DNA of 64,000 bases from Ascarosepion bandense (Eukaryota; Mollusca; Cephalopoda; Sepiida; Sepiidae), in NCBI GenBank assembly GCA_037127315.1, contig JBBBDQ010000310.1:3684001-3748000 (forward strand), read 5' to 3'. A model generated the notes under the pieces. That model did not search any database, was not told where the DNA came from, and was given only the letters and a program-made list of their open reading frames with translations. Shown piece after piece: positions 33,491 to 46,082 of the stretch; position 1 is the stretch's first letter, and every line of letters starts with the position of its first letter. Both the position numbers and the translations under genes were made by a program.

Positions 33491-33885
33491 GGAAAAACAA
33501 TGCTAATTTATTTTAACGTTTATTTTGAGTTATATCAGCCCATTTACGTTTGTCTATCTGCAATTTTTGGTGATGGAGTTGGGAGCATTACATTACTTGT
33601 TTGTGGTATCTTATGACCTTTTTTGATGGAGTGCTATTTTCTGAACATAGTATTTTTATGTAGTGTTTGAATTAATGATTTCAAATTTTATAATTTTCTG
33701 TTTTTGTACTAAGGGTCACATATTTTTTTTTTTTTTTTTTTTTTTGGCAGACATCAAAAATGCAAAAAGATTTACACACTTTTTAATAAGCACCTCGATT
33801 GTAGAGGGTGAGCCATTAGTTGGCTTAGCAAAACAAAACTTTCAGGCCACAAGTTGCTTAGCGTAATGAGTTATTTCTATGTATT

Positions 33886-34036
33886 CGTTTTCTTCATTCT
33901 CTATTCATACTTTGCTTGTAGATCACAAGATCACCAAGTCTTCTTTGAATAGGTCTTATATTTTATTTCTTCATTCTCTAGTCATACCTTGCTTGCAGCA
34001 CACAAGATCATTCTTTGAATAAGCCTTATTTTTTAC
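33886..34036. repeat. two-unit tandem duplication of about 75 bp
   Basis: Unit 1 starts TTTTCTTCATTCTCTATTCA and unit 2 starts TTTCTTCATTCTCTAGTCAT; both continue with TTGCTTG, CACAAGATCA, TTCTTTGAATA and CTTAT in order, with small indels. Confidence 0.7.
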
Positions 34037-34129
34037 AGTCTATGCCAAAAATTATGTTGCTAATTTGTCTCTATTATTATTAGCTTATTGGAGTAGATAG
34101 ACTAAACTATCGCCCGGTTCACACTCCAC

Positions 34130-34287
34130 CCATGTCTATTGAACAGGTGTAGAGGCTCATCCCTTGTTCCCTGTTTAGGATGTGGTTTCCGACTCTCTCT
34201 CTTCTAATCTTTTCACTCTTATGCAGCCCCCGGCACATCAGTGGCATTACCGCCTTGCTCGGGGTGATATGATTAAAAAAAAAAAAA
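34130..34287 (+). repeat. LINE family J 3' end with poly(A)
   Basis: GCACATCAGTGGCATTACCG, CCTTGCTCGGGGTGATATGA, then TTAAAA and a poly(A) run (34274-34288). Same 3' terminus as at 53685-53742 and 54865-54928. The coding part is absent, so this is an extremely 5'-truncated insertion. Confidence 0.7.
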
Positions 34288-36041
34288 AAGGCAGGCAAAA
34301 TTTCATGTTTCAGTGGTCTTGAAATATAAAATTTCTTTACTTTGTTGTCTGGTGTGCAAAATATACAGATATTGCGTTAACATCTTGAAAGCTTCATCCA
34401 GTGAGAGCAAGGCCTGAGAGCAACATATGGTTTGATCAGATATTCTAAAATATTGGTCCAACTCTCATCTCTCTCTGCAGACTTTTGTCATATTCAATTT
34501 AACAGACCGATTATTGGCCTGTAAATTCTGGGTGTTTGGTCAGTATTTTATTTATTAAGAGGCATGTAAAGCTGGTAGTTCTTTGTTAAGGATTAGTTTT
34601 CTATGTTATCTACTGTTTCACTGCTAAAGGCTACACCTGATATATGCCAACTGGTAATGGTGACATACATCTATGTTTTACTTCAGGTTCACTATTTCAG
34701 ATCTATTTTGCAATTTATCCCCCATCCCTAAATGTCCCCAGGAGGTTTAAATGAGAACTTTTCAAAAGAGGGGACCTTAACCTTTCTATATAATTAAGAA
34801 AAGAAAAGAAAAAAAAAAAACAACATATTTAGCTTGGTTAACATTGACAGCTACCAGACTATTATCGTTTATCACAAACAGTCAATTCTGTTTGTTGGAT
34901 ATTTCTGCCAATTATGTTTACCAATTATTTTGCAACTTTTGTCATCCTTTCTCTACATGTCCAAGGAGACTACTTCAAAGGGGATGGTGGAAACTTAGAT
35001 ATTAAGATAGGGAATTAACAGAATTGGAGGTAGGATTTCCTATGCCTATCTAAACAAATGAAAGTTCTAAGCACCTCCATTCATTTTTGATACCTAAATT
35101 TAAATTGAATTTTTGAAAAGTAAAAAAGTTTTTATGAAGCTTTAGTTTTAGCTTTAATTGAAAACCAAGAGATGCTCTGGTATATTTCAAACTGAAATTA
35201 TATTGATTGGTATCTAAAATTTTTCAGATTTTAAAAAAACTTTTTCTTTTTTGGCCATTTTTGATCAATCAACATATTTTGTAAACAGCAAATTTAAATT
35301 TACCATAATCTGATTTGAAACAAGTATTATTTGCTTACTGTCTAAAATGTACTATAAGAGCATTTCTTAATTATGGTAGCTTTGTTATCAGGGTTATTAA
35401 CATGTTATCAGAGGCAATAATTGCCATGACATATGGAAGGCGTCAAAAAATGCTCAGTATGGAAGAAAAATTTGATATAATTTTATGTAGCTTAATCATA
35501 CACTTTGTAATTTGGTTTTTAACTATATAGTAAAATTAAAAATTTACTGCAGTATTTTCAGTGATTATGTAATATTTTATAGAATTTTAGTTAGTTTAGC
35601 TTTATAGACTTATGTTTAAAGACATTTTACGAAAAATAAAAATTAAAATAATATAAAACTTTCTTTATAAAATTTTACAATTTAATAACAATTAAATTAT
35701 ATAACACGACAGAAATAACTCAATAATTTATGAAATGTTATGGTATTTATTAAGTGTTATTTTTTATATCTAGTTTTCATTTAGGTACCTCCACAAATTA
35801 TGAATTTCACAATTTTTTTTAACAAAATTAGGAAACTAGAAATTAAAATATAAAACTTGCTTTAAATTTTGAAGGGATGATTTGTTACCAAAATTTTCTA
35901 AAAAATACTTATTTCAAAAATGATTTCAGTCATTAAAAAAAAAAAAAATTTCTGAATAAGTCCTAAAATGTTCATCAAAACCTGACCATTATTAGAATTT
36001 CCAAATTAATGTGTTTTTCACTGGCAAAAAAGTGACTTGCA

Positions 36042-36071
36042 TTTACAAGTTTACACTTGTAAACTTGTAAA
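36042..36071. repeat. perfect 14-bp palindrome
   Basis: TTTACAAGTTTACA, a 2-nt spacer, then TGTAAACTTGTAAA; the second arm is internally repeated into CTTGTAAACCCTTGTAA. Could be a cruciform or slippage product. Confidence 0.7.
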
Positions 36072-36499
36072 CCCTTGTAAAAATTGTGTCACTCACAGAC
36101 GAAAGAAAAACAAAATTTTTTACTTAAATTTTGAACGTGTTAGAAAGAATTAAAAATTTTTTAAAAAGAAAAACTACTTTGATCTATCCTCTTAATAATA
36201 GCATGAACATTTTGCTGATAAAACTTTGTTTTTATTTAGTTTGGGGACTTTTTCTTCATACTATGCTGTTTTTTTTTTTGTTTTGTTTTTTTCAGAGAAT
36301 TCATAGAGGTAACTAAGTTAAACTACTAGAAAAATGTAATTTCCTTTTATCCTTTAGACAATCTTTATTAAAATGTTTTCTTGTTTTTTTTTTTTAACAG
36401 GTGCTTTTTTATAAACATTAAATGAATGTGCATCATTGGAAAAATATTTCATACAAAGAATTCTATGACACATTTAGAAAGCTTTTAATTCTCATACAC

Positions 36500-36870
36500 A
36501 AAGTGGGAGAGTGCATTTAATAAAGGCCCTTAAAGAGGCAAGCATCATAAAAAGAGAATAGAAGTGATAAAATGATTGGTAGAAATTTGTGGTTGGGAGA
36601 CATTTTTTAATTGCAGAGGGAGAGAGAAAGCTACAGGAACCAAGAATGTATAAAGAAAATGGAGGAATAACTGGGAATAAAGGACTCAATGATTAGAGAT
36701 GTTGGTGGGTGAGGTGTCAAGTCTTCTGGGGACTGAGAGATTTAGTTAGGTCATAGGTACTAAATGAGGAAAGACAATAGAGAGAGAAAGGGAGGACCTT
36801 TTTTCAAGTGGGAAGAAAATACAAGCAAAAAAGTAAGAGTTGGTGAGGAGATTAGAATAAACAAAATGAG
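36500..36870 (+). other. purine-rich strand-biased block
   Basis: The + strand is visibly enriched in A and G over about 370 bp with few C or T runs. A 65-codon minus ORF here (Ser/Pro/Phe-rich) is a consequence of this bias. Confidence 0.5.
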
Positions 36871-37371
36871 AACATGGTTAGTTTTAGAGCCAAGACATGT
36901 TATTTAAAGGAGATTTTTTTGTTAGTTTTAGGGTTGAATAGAAATTTGCTTTAGATTCTTTCAGTTTTGTTAATTATTATTCATAACAGTCATAGAAAAA
37001 GAAAAACAAAAAAATTAAATTATTTTATGGAGAAATTAAATTTTAGTCAAAAATCATCTTGCAGATTTTTTTAAAATTGTTTTTTCAAGGTTTTCTATTT
37101 TTTATAGGCTATAAGAGTTAGTCACTCACAGTTAACAATTTTGAGAATAAAATAGGAATTTGAATATCATCTTTTAAAAAAATTGACCAGTTTTAGAATG
37201 AAAATAATTTCTTTAACTCTTTTACATCAAAATTTGATTTACATATTATAGTGGGAAGTAACTATAAGTCTCTCCCTTTAACTACTTGACCATAAATGAA
37301 ATGGGGGGAACCTCAATTATGGTTAATTTGAATGATGTTCACTACAAGCTGTTTTTCTTTACACACTAGGT

Positions 37372-37450
37372 TCCGCTCCTAAAGAACTACTGAAGTTTGT
37401 GCATTGTAAGTGCAAGATGAGTGAAGTGGATAATTCTTTTGCAATATTTG
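37372..37450 (+). pseudogene. Cys-rich transposon-associated protein fragment, copy 2
   Basis: APKELLKFVHCKCKMSEVDN matches the PAPKKLLKFVHCKCK block of the copy at 33312. At the DNA level the two share AACTACT.AAGTTTGTGCAT and TGTAAGTGCAAGAT. Sequence to about 37505 may be a decayed continuation. Confidence 0.6.
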
Positions 37451-38406
37451 CAGCAGACTATTTTCAAAACTAATGATTAGAAATTGTTCTTGTAGGGATA
37501 CAAATGGTTCTTATCTTCTTTTGGGTGAGATATGTCAGATAGATTACATGACAGACCACTTAGTGACATCACTCAATACAGTGACAACAGTACCAGTCAG
37601 ATAGTCAATTTATTTTAAAGCAACCAAAGTTGCTTTCTTTATCCCCTCCCCTGGGAAGTGGCTAAATCTGCCTCCCGAATATCTTACAAATATATGTGTA
37701 ATATAAAAGTCTCTCTGAGAACAAAGCATATTTGTCAGTCTTTTTTCTTTTCAGCCATTCTATTCTGTTCATGAAATATCAGTGTTGTTATATCATGGAT
37801 ATAATAATGTCCCTGATGACAAAAATGCAAATAAATCTTTCTTCCAAGTGCTCCTGTTACAGATTAAAACAAATACAGTAAAAAACATAAAATGAGACAC
37901 CTATATATAGTATATTCATGCATGCATTTTGTCTTATATAGATTGTTTGCTAATGAATACTTATAAAATTGTAACTAACTCGAATTTCTTTCTGTAGGGT
38001 AGTCCTGATGTATGTAGGGATAATGATGAGGAAACACACATTATTTTTAACAGAACAAGATAAAGAATTTATTTACAAATTTACACATTTGAAGTTTCAG
38101 TAACATGTTTCAGGACAAGTAATCAAACATTAAAGGTTCATAGTTTCGATGAATTGTCAAGAAGAGAAAATGTTGATATCATCGGACATGAAGTAATATT
38201 CCAAAATACTTAAAACAAATTGAGATAGTTTTTCCACATAAAATTTATACAGTTGTATTCAAAAATAGTAAAAAAAAAGAGTAAAAAGATATATTTTAAG
38301 GTACATAGCTTAGAAGTTGAATAGAGATCTTTGAAATTGCCCTGCTCTCATTAGAGGTGATAATGTATCAGCAGATAATTTAACACTGGTGTTATTCAGA
38401 CACATG

Positions 38407-38409
<3 letters not shown>

Positions 38410-38453
<44 letters not shown>
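38410..38453. repeat. (TC)n microsatellite
   Basis: Perfect TC array of 44 bp. Confidence 0.95.
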
Positions 38454-38457
<4 letters not shown>

Positions 38458-39141
38458 ATTTATATCAAAAAGTGATTTGACATTGGCTTGTTACTTTTTC
38501 TTAGTTTGTAAGCTTTCACTTTCATTGGTCAAAATAAAATTTTCACATCAGCTCACTAAACTTTGCCTTGGTCTTATCTTCAGGCCAGAGTCAATCCCTT
38601 TTCCTTTTGGTCAAAATAAATTTTCACACAGCCTTGTGAATTTGAGAGCAGTGAAGAAAAGTTATTTTTGTATTCACCAGAGTCCTTCTTTTGAAGTGGC
38701 AACAGTTACTACCATTCTATCAGGCTTCAGTTCTGACTACTTGTAATTTACATTGTTAGATTTTCTTAAAATCTGTTTCAAAGAAGTTATTATGTAAATA
38801 GATTGTGTTGTGAATTTCACACTCCCCATGATGCTTACTGATAATGTTTGATAATTGAGAACAAGCCTTTACATTTTTTTAATACTTATTAAATACTCAT
38901 GGAAAGTAAAGGCTTAGATTTGATTGAACTCTGGCCTCTATGACAAGTGGAAGTACTTATTTTTAGCTGCTTAATCTTCTAGTATGTAACATGACAAACT
39001 GCTGCTTAACTCACTGTTGTAATATGATGGTTAGTGTCTATCTAAATAAATGTTATCTCCCATTCTATTGCAAGTAATACTACCTACCCACCAAGAAAAT
39101 ATTATTTGTAATTTTACAAGTTAATTTTCTGTAAAGAAAAG

Positions 39142-39168
39142 TATATATATATATATATATATATATAT
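39142..39168. repeat. (TA)n microsatellite
   Basis: Perfect TA array of 27 bp. Confidence 0.95.
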
Positions 39169-40199
39169 CAATGATTGGGTGGGGAATAATATTTACAAGA
39201 ATTGGGTGATTTGTATGGGTATGAATAAAAGAATTATGTGTAGTAGTCAATAATGATGAAAAGGGAGAAGAAAATATAACTTGGACTCATTATTTATTTT
39301 TCTGAGCTAATGTGCAATCGAGATGGGTGTTGATGGCAGCTGAAGATGGGAAGGAAAGAAGAGAAGAATAAAGATAGAGGAACTGAAAAGGATTTTCTTT
39401 TGCTACAACTAGTCATTCTGTTTCAGTGGTTTAAGCAAAAACAGGAGGAACCACACTATTCAACAAAGTTGTTCATTAATAATTCAAATTGAAGAGAAAC
39501 TATTTTATCATTCAATATCAGCAAATAAAACCTGGAAACAAACTTTTGGTCTGGTTAAAACATCTGCTACATTCTTTATTTTAAAAACCATTGTTGCTTT
39601 TTACAAAACCAGGACATTAAAAAATATTAAACAATTTTAATTGATCAGAGAAATATTAAGAAATCACAACAATTAATAATAGTTTTTTTTTTCTAGTAGG
39701 TTTAAAATAATAAATGACTGTTTTAAAGTACAATGATGCTTTTCGTTTAAATAAAATATATGAATTCTTCAGTGATGAAGGTTGACTTTGAAAATGAAGA
39801 ATGATGTCCATGATGATCATTAATGGAAATATAAAAAAATAATAATCAACAAATAACATATTTAAAACTTATTTATTTGTAAATTAATTCAATTCTTCAC
39901 TTGTTTTTGGCAAATTCATTAATCACTTTTGTAGAGTGAATGGCCATGGTTAAATGTAAGTAAATGGCAGAACTGCCCAACAAATAAAATTGACAAACTT
40001 CGTAATAAGCAAAACAAAGAACAGGGCAAGAATAATACAAAGCATGCAAATGCTATATACAAGGCAAAGCAACAGTAATATGGCAAAAAGTCCACAAACT
40101 AAGACATACAAGAGCAAATTCAGATAATTCAAGACAAGACAGACAGAGTTGAGTCATATGAAACTGAAAACTAGACTATTTTATTGGCTAGGAAGTATT

Positions 40200-40450
40200 C
40201 CCAACATGCATTTGTATGCTACTGCTGATAAATTGGGGAGGGGAAAGTGTTTTTAAGTCTTTCCCACACAGGATTAATGTGGTGTAATAGCAAGTTTGTC
40301 TAGCTAGAATCATTACAATTGTAGTAGTGAGTTTGATCCTCATTGGATGCCCCCATACTTTCGGCCTTGTGCCACATCTAAGCTTAGAAAATAACCATTC
40401 CAACACAGGATTGAAACCAACAACTTTGCTGCAGCACCATGCTCTATCTT
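40200..40450 (+). repeat. possible SINE-like repeat
   Basis: GAGTTTGATCCTCA at 40329-40342 is B-box-like, with a tRNA-like stretch (GTTTGTCTAGCTAGAATCA) before it. No second copy in the window, so weakly supported. Confidence 0.3.
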
Positions 40451-40841
40451 CATCTTCTTCATAAGGAAGAAACGACTCCACTTTGTGTGTGTGTGTTTTT
40501 TCTAACTCAACTATAACTCATCAGTCTTCATTTACTCACTTCTTCTAGTGCAAAAATGGTATATGGAATTGAAGGCCTTCTCTGTTTACACTACTAAATG
40601 AATGCTCGTTTATAATTTATCCTGTGAAAGAATGAAAGATTTTAAGATGATAGTGAGTGCAACAAGGATAGTAAAGTATTTAATTTTTTATTACACAAAA
40701 TCTATTTATTCTGAAAAAAGTCTTCAAGTGTACTGTGCATGTGTTGTATACATGAGCCACTGGAATTCTTTGTTGCATTTCAAAGTCTACTTACGTTTCA
40801 TTTTGTAACTCTTTACTTATTTTTTTTTTTTTTTTTTATAG

Positions 40842-41051
40842 ACATGTTTACGCCACCCTGACTGTCAAGCCTCAAAACAGAATCGTGCTGGTGTCTTTGC
40901 ACAAATGAGACGTGCATTGGACATGATCCAGCAGATTGTCACAAATGGAGTCACATGTAGCGACAGTCTCTCCCCAACAGTGAATGGAGACTCTGGTATT
41001 GGTCTAGCTACAGCTCAACCAACAGCAAGTAGAGTGCTCAAAGATTTTGAT
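40842..41051 (+). CDS. CTNNAL1: alpha-catulin (CTNNAL1), next internal exon
   Basis: A 210-bp phase-0 exon after a long polypyrimidine tract and ATAG, with the donor GTAAGT. It encodes 70 residues starting TCLRHPDCQASKQNRAGVFA and continuing MRRALDMIQQIVTNG, then a Ser/Thr-rich linker and ending RVLKDFD. TCLRHP..C followed by NR..VF..MR.A fits catulin ('CLRHPNC' type) rather than alpha-catenin ('ACLQHPDVAAYKANRD'). It joins the previous exon in frame (MLLTSSK / TCLRHP). The linker differs from the vertebrate one and may be lineage-specific. Following exons were not found before the window end. Confidence 0.9.
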
Positions 41052-42160
41052 GTAAGTTTCATTTTTTTTTCTTTTATTCTAAAACTTAAAAGATTTTTTC
41101 AGGAAACACATGATCTGAAATGATAAACAGAATTTAAGGAACATGTCTAGAGATCAGAATGTTACTAACCTGCCAGGAATTTTGAACTAAATCCTTTTTT
41201 CAGTTGATGAGGATAGATTGTTCTCATTTTATTGTCCATTATATCTTTCATATTAATTCATTGTAGTCAATTTGTCCTTGTCTCTTACCTTAAACAGGAG
41301 TATATAAGAGTTTTTTTTTTTTGCCAAGGGAGTGAACTCTTGCCTACTAGATGACTAAATTCCTGTAACAGTTGCCTTTATCCATTACCCCCTGCATTAT
41401 GAATTGATCTCTGGAATGTGTAGTGATAAAAAGTTCTGTATATGCTCAGGTGTATTTGAAGAGATAAATAATATTACAAGGATGAATTAACCAGATGCAA
41501 GTTTTCTGTGAGAAATATATTCACATAGCTTAGCGCTTAAGCAGTGAAAGGAAATTATCAAACATAACAAGACATACCTGGTATAGGAAAAACAATTTAT
41601 TTGTCTTGCAAAAATATGCTGAATTTTGCTGCTACAGTGTAGCTTGGTATAGTCTCTTTTCTCTGCTTAGCTTGGTATAGTATCCTCCGTCTAGGAGTGG
41701 GATGAAAAAGACACAAGGAACTGCGATCCGCGACGTACAGGAACTTTCTTCTGGGTCAGCTTCTTTCACAGTTTCTTATCTTGGTATAAGATGATAGTGC
41801 TTAGAGAATTTTTCTCTAGGAAGGCAAGGCTTTGCCCATAGGGTATCCTTTTTAAGGTAAGAAGGGTAACAAGAGATTTTCTCTGTTACAAAGTTGTGGC
41901 ATTAGCCTAAAAGATTACAAAGAATTGGTAAGATGGTCTCGATATAGCGAGACAAGTGGGCGCCAATTTAGGCCCTGCTGCAACAAAAATCCGGAGCGGC
42001 ACAAATACGTCCGATACTGTTCGTGCTAGCTGAAAAAAGGAGAGAACAAAACCATCAGAAAAAAAACATAAAACCTCTGGTAAAACCCGCCTAAAGTTCA
42101 AAACGAGGTTCGGGTTAAATCAGCCAATCAGGAGACCCGTTACATCTGTAAATTTCCGAC
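41052..42160. other. intron; odd GC-richer patch 41600-42110
   Basis: 41600-42110 is richer in G and C than the flanks and contains the 13-mer TAGCTTGGTATAG twice (about 41640-41682) plus related CTTGGTATA motifs. It may be an unrecognised LTR or transposon fragment. No coding motif found. Confidence 0.35.
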
Positions 42161-42171
42161 ATTTCATTTAG

Positions 42172-42345
42172 CTTTGACAGTGGAATGAAAAACAGTTCAA
42201 CTCTGTGGATTGAATAAAGAGTTTGGTTTGAAATTCCTGGTAAGTTATCAAATAAAAAAGAAGGCTGGAGGATACAACAGCTGAAATGGTTTAACCATGA
42301 CAATGAAGGTAAGGACATTAGTTTGAACACATCAGTGTATAATAA
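42172..42345 (+). repeat. SINE-tail family C, copy 2
   Basis: ATTGAATAAAGAGTTTGGTT, TGAAATTCCTGG, GGAGGATACAACAGCTGAAA, CATGACAATGAAGGTAAGGA follow the same order as copies 1, 3 and 4. Confidence 0.6.
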
Positions 42346-44099
42346 TAATTCCTTATATCAGAATTGTCAAAAATCCTCCCACAGAAGTTTATTTAGCTCA
42401 GTGGGGGCAATATTACATATAAATGTCTAGTTTGTAATATTGTCATGTTTTTTTTTCCCTCAACACAGGCTTTTTTCACTATTTATAGCTATGAATATAT
42501 GAATAACATCATATTAATAAAAATCAGTTACTTCTGTATTTATTATTTAAAGGTTGAATATTTTCAAAACATTTTTTTGGTTAAAAAAGATTGATCTTGC
42601 ACATTCATTATGTTAGAATATCTATATTAAGAGTATTAAAATTTTTTAGAACAGTGATAGTATTGGATATTATCTGTGAAAAACTCCTAAGTTATGATTG
42701 ATTTATTAATACTATTTGAGAATGGAAGTATGTCATGTCAGTTCAAGAGCTATATGCTATGAAATGCCAGTAGAATTTACAACCATAGTTTTCCCTTTAA
42801 AGCTGATGATATGAAGAATTAAAGCCAACCCATAAGTTGGTTCTGTATTTATGCATTTATTGTATATCTGGCAGAATCCATTAGTCTTTATCTTTGGCTT
42901 ATTCTTGTAGAACAGTAATTGCAATCTCACTATCTCTGTATTGCATTAGATTCTAATAATATGGTAATTTATAGTATTTTTTGCTTTGCTCTTTCCAACT
43001 TCATTAATTGTAAACACAGAAGAATAAATTGCATTTGTCTGCATGAAATAGGATCTTGGGATTGATGCTTTCAGATCTTGGCTTAAATATGGCAAATATT
43101 TTTAACCTGTGTGATTTTGTGTTTTTCTGCAAACTATACATTAATTGGTATTTGCTTTCATTGATGTTGGACATGATTCCATTTGTTAATGCTGGTGTAA
43201 TTGGTGACATTACAAGGAGACCATAAATCTAAGAGGCCGACACATTGTTTTCTTATTTTACTGTGGCACTGAAAAATAGCTAGCACTAAAGCGTTGGCTT
43301 TTTTTTTTTTTTTTAAACTTTTGTATTGGTTATCTGGCTTATTAATAGAAAGCAATGGTTCTTTAACTCTGACTTCAGAAAATATTTCTTGGTAGTGGCA
43401 CAAATAAAAGAAAAGAGTTTCTTTCATCTGGACAGGATCTGAATGAAAACCTCTGTTAAATGGGATAAATAAAAAATATTATTTTGATCACTGAGATAAA
43501 ATTTACTGTTTGAAATAGTCTTAGATATTTTGAGAAAAACAATTTTGAATTCTACGTGATATGAACGTATTCTGCGATGCCATTGCCAAGTGTACTTATT
43601 ATGCCTTATAATATGAGATACTGAATTGATCTTAATAAAAACTAACAGTCTACAGTTTTTAATGCTTCTGTCAATGCCATTTTATTATCAGCCATTTTAT
43701 TTTGAAAAGAAGCATAATGAAAAAAAAAACAAGTTACTTGTTAGTATTTTTGTTTCTCTATGTTGTTTGTCTTGAGGTCAGTGAATATCTTAATGTGATT
43801 CATGTCACATTGCTACAATTAAATAAGATATGTTTGGGCTTATCATGACAAGAATCCCAATAGATGTTAACCAAGGCAAACTATTTTAAAAAGTTAAAAA
43901 ATATTGTCATCATAGTTGAGCTGAAGGAAGAAATTACTGATAAAGACAAATGTAAAGAAAGAATACATTTAAGTTGATCTAAGGCTGAAATAAATTCTAA
44001 AAGAATTACATGTAAGCTTGTGTACACATATGAGAAACATTTCATGTTTGATTGTATTTATGAATATGCATGTATGCATGCGTATATCAACATTATTAT
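42346..44099. other. AT-rich DNA without recognisable gene
   Basis: Minus ORFs at 43004-43427 lack recognisable domains and splice signals. Confidence 0.5.
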
Positions 44100-46060
44100 T
44101 GTTTTTGTTTTTTTTGTTTTTTTTTTGTTTTTATCATTTCACCCAACGCAAGGTGTCAGTGCCACTAGAATGCTGGAGGTCACAGGGAGTGAAAATAAAT
44201 GAGAAGATTGAAAATGGGCAAGACTAAGGAAAAAATGAAAAAATAAACAGGCTTCAAAAAGACAGAAAATGGTGATTTACGCGGCATTTAAATTTTTGAA
44301 GATTGTAGGCAGTAGGGAATCAAAAAGTTAGAAGAGAGTTCCACAGATGGGAAGTGCAAGAAAAAAAAACTGTTAGAGTAGAAATGACAATTGCATCAAG
44401 ATAGTTTAACAGTAAAACCCTGAAACCTAATTGCCAATTAAGTAGCATGCAAATTCATGTAGTTGGGGCACTAAGAAAAAATCTTGTCTGAGCAATTACC
44501 ATAAAAAATATTTGTAGAACAGGCAGAGGGAAAACCATGTCACATTTAAGAGAAAGTGACTGGAGACAAGATGCCTGGTTATGACCAATTGTATTGCAAA
44601 CCATTCTCTGGATTTTGTCACAAAGTAGAATCACGACCATCAAGAATATGGCAACAATATTTAATACCCAGAAGATCATTGATGCAGATCAAAAACATCA
44701 TAGGTCCAAATCTTGGGAGATCCCCGCTTTAGTATAAAATGATCTGGAAGCATACCCATTTAATACGGCCTTCATTACTCAATAAGTTAGGAACAATTAA
44801 GCCAAATATAGATCCCATGACACTGTAGCCCTCAAACTACAAACCCTGTCAAACACCTTCAAGATATCTATAGTTACCACCTGAGCTTATATAAAATGTC
44901 CAAAAAGGTCATGTGAAGTAAAATGCTTGGCAATAATTAGGGCCTTGAATACTTTGCTGAAAACATGTAAGAGACTAATTAGGGTGATAATTTGAGTGGC
45001 TATAAGGTTTCCTAAAGTTCTTAAAAACACGAACTGCAAAAGAGGACTTCCAGCAAGCTGGAAAGCAGGAATTAGCAAGGCATTTGTTGTGAAATCTGAA
45101 GAAAACATGAGCACATTTCTTTAGGACAACAGCAGGGGTTCATTCATATCTGCTTGCTTGGGGTGGGGTGGGGGTATCTAATTTAAGATAATGCCAGAAA
45201 CCAGTGATGGGATTATGCATATGTTGCGTAGTGTAGCCACAATTCTAGGGGGAAAAAATCTAGCAGAGGTACTCTAGATGAGTCAATAATGGAGTTGAAA
45301 GAGGACTTCTGGGCAAAGCACTCTACTTTATCTGCAATCAGTGCATTGGTAACAGAAATTCTGTTAATGGAAAGTTCATGACTGGTGTGAGAGCGTAAAG
45401 AAATATCAATAGACACCACAGCATGATTGGAGTTGTTAAGAGAATGGAGCTGCAGCACCTTATAGGAGTCCAGGGTGAAGGTAAAGAGATGATGTAGAGA
45501 AGTGTGTTCATCAGAAATAAAGGGGGAAGCGAGTTGAGAAATCTACTATTTGTGTAAGCAATGCATGATAGAGAATTTCAATGTTTGGATTCTAGTGAGG
45601 TCAGTGACTAATCCAACTGATGTTGTGAGCATTAAAATCCCCAAGCACAAAGATATTTGCAAATGGATATAGAGAGAAAACTTTATCTATACTATCAGAA
45701 ATTCTATCTAACATGCAACAGTCATGAGAGGAAGGTGAACAATAGAGGAAGACAAGATAGCTAAGTTTTATAGAGAAGAATGGAGGCACATATAAGAACA
45801 GTTCAGAGACTCAAGTGAGAGTACCCTTGCCAGTGGGAGATGCTCCTGAACATAGACAACAAGGCCATGCATGTGGACATTACAGTCCCTAACAAAAGAG
45901 AGGAAGATAGCCAGGAACAGAGAATTCAGTGGAAGAGATTGAAGAAGTTAGGTTAGTTTCACAGAGAACTAGGATTTTGTAAAGCATTCCAAGAGGAAAG
46001 ATTCCACTCTGCAGAAATTGGTACAAATATCACAAATGTTTGGAGAAAGAAAGGTGTTGT
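44100..46060 (-). pseudogene. Jockey/CR1-like LINE (family J), endonuclease to 3' end
   Basis: The longest copy of LINE family J but heavily decayed. On the minus strand, the AP endonuclease is recognisable near 45790-45600 (YLVFLYCSPSSHDCCMLDRI, then NIFVLGDFNAHNISWISH, the catalytic GDFN.H block). Linker or RT-side fragments follow at 45458-44887. RT C-terminal KIQRMVCNTIGHNQASCLQS lies near 44620-44550 and a CTSRLWNSLP-like piece near 44370-44330. The 3' UTR end at about 44185-44140 reads GACACCTTGCGTTGGGTGAA, then ATGATAAAAACAAAAA. The RT core is largely missing. Confidence 0.7.
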
Positions 46061-46082
46061 TAATAATAATAATAATAATAAT
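46061..46082. repeat. (TAA)n microsatellite
   Basis: Perfect TAA/AAT array of about 22 bp. Confidence 0.85.

Larger units (their letters stand above)
34289..37371. other. AT-rich intron without recognisable gene
   Basis: Mostly very AT-rich. A perfect 14-bp palindrome (36042-36071) and a purine-rich strand-biased block (36500-36870) are listed separately. Confidence 0.55.
37451..40199. other. AT-rich intron with microsatellites
   Basis: Contains (TC)n at 38410-38453 and (TA)n at 39142-39168. The plus ORF at 38408-38746 begins in the TC repeat and has no recognised domain. Confidence 0.55.
19383..40841 (+). other. CTNNAL1: CTNNAL1 intron of about 21.5 kb
   Basis: Starts with GTAAAT and ends with a long T tract (about 40816-40837) and ATAG. 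It is phase 0. It contains an antisense R2-type LINE, other LINE pieces, an unrecognised ORF remnant and many microsatellites, all annotated separately. Confidence 0.8.
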
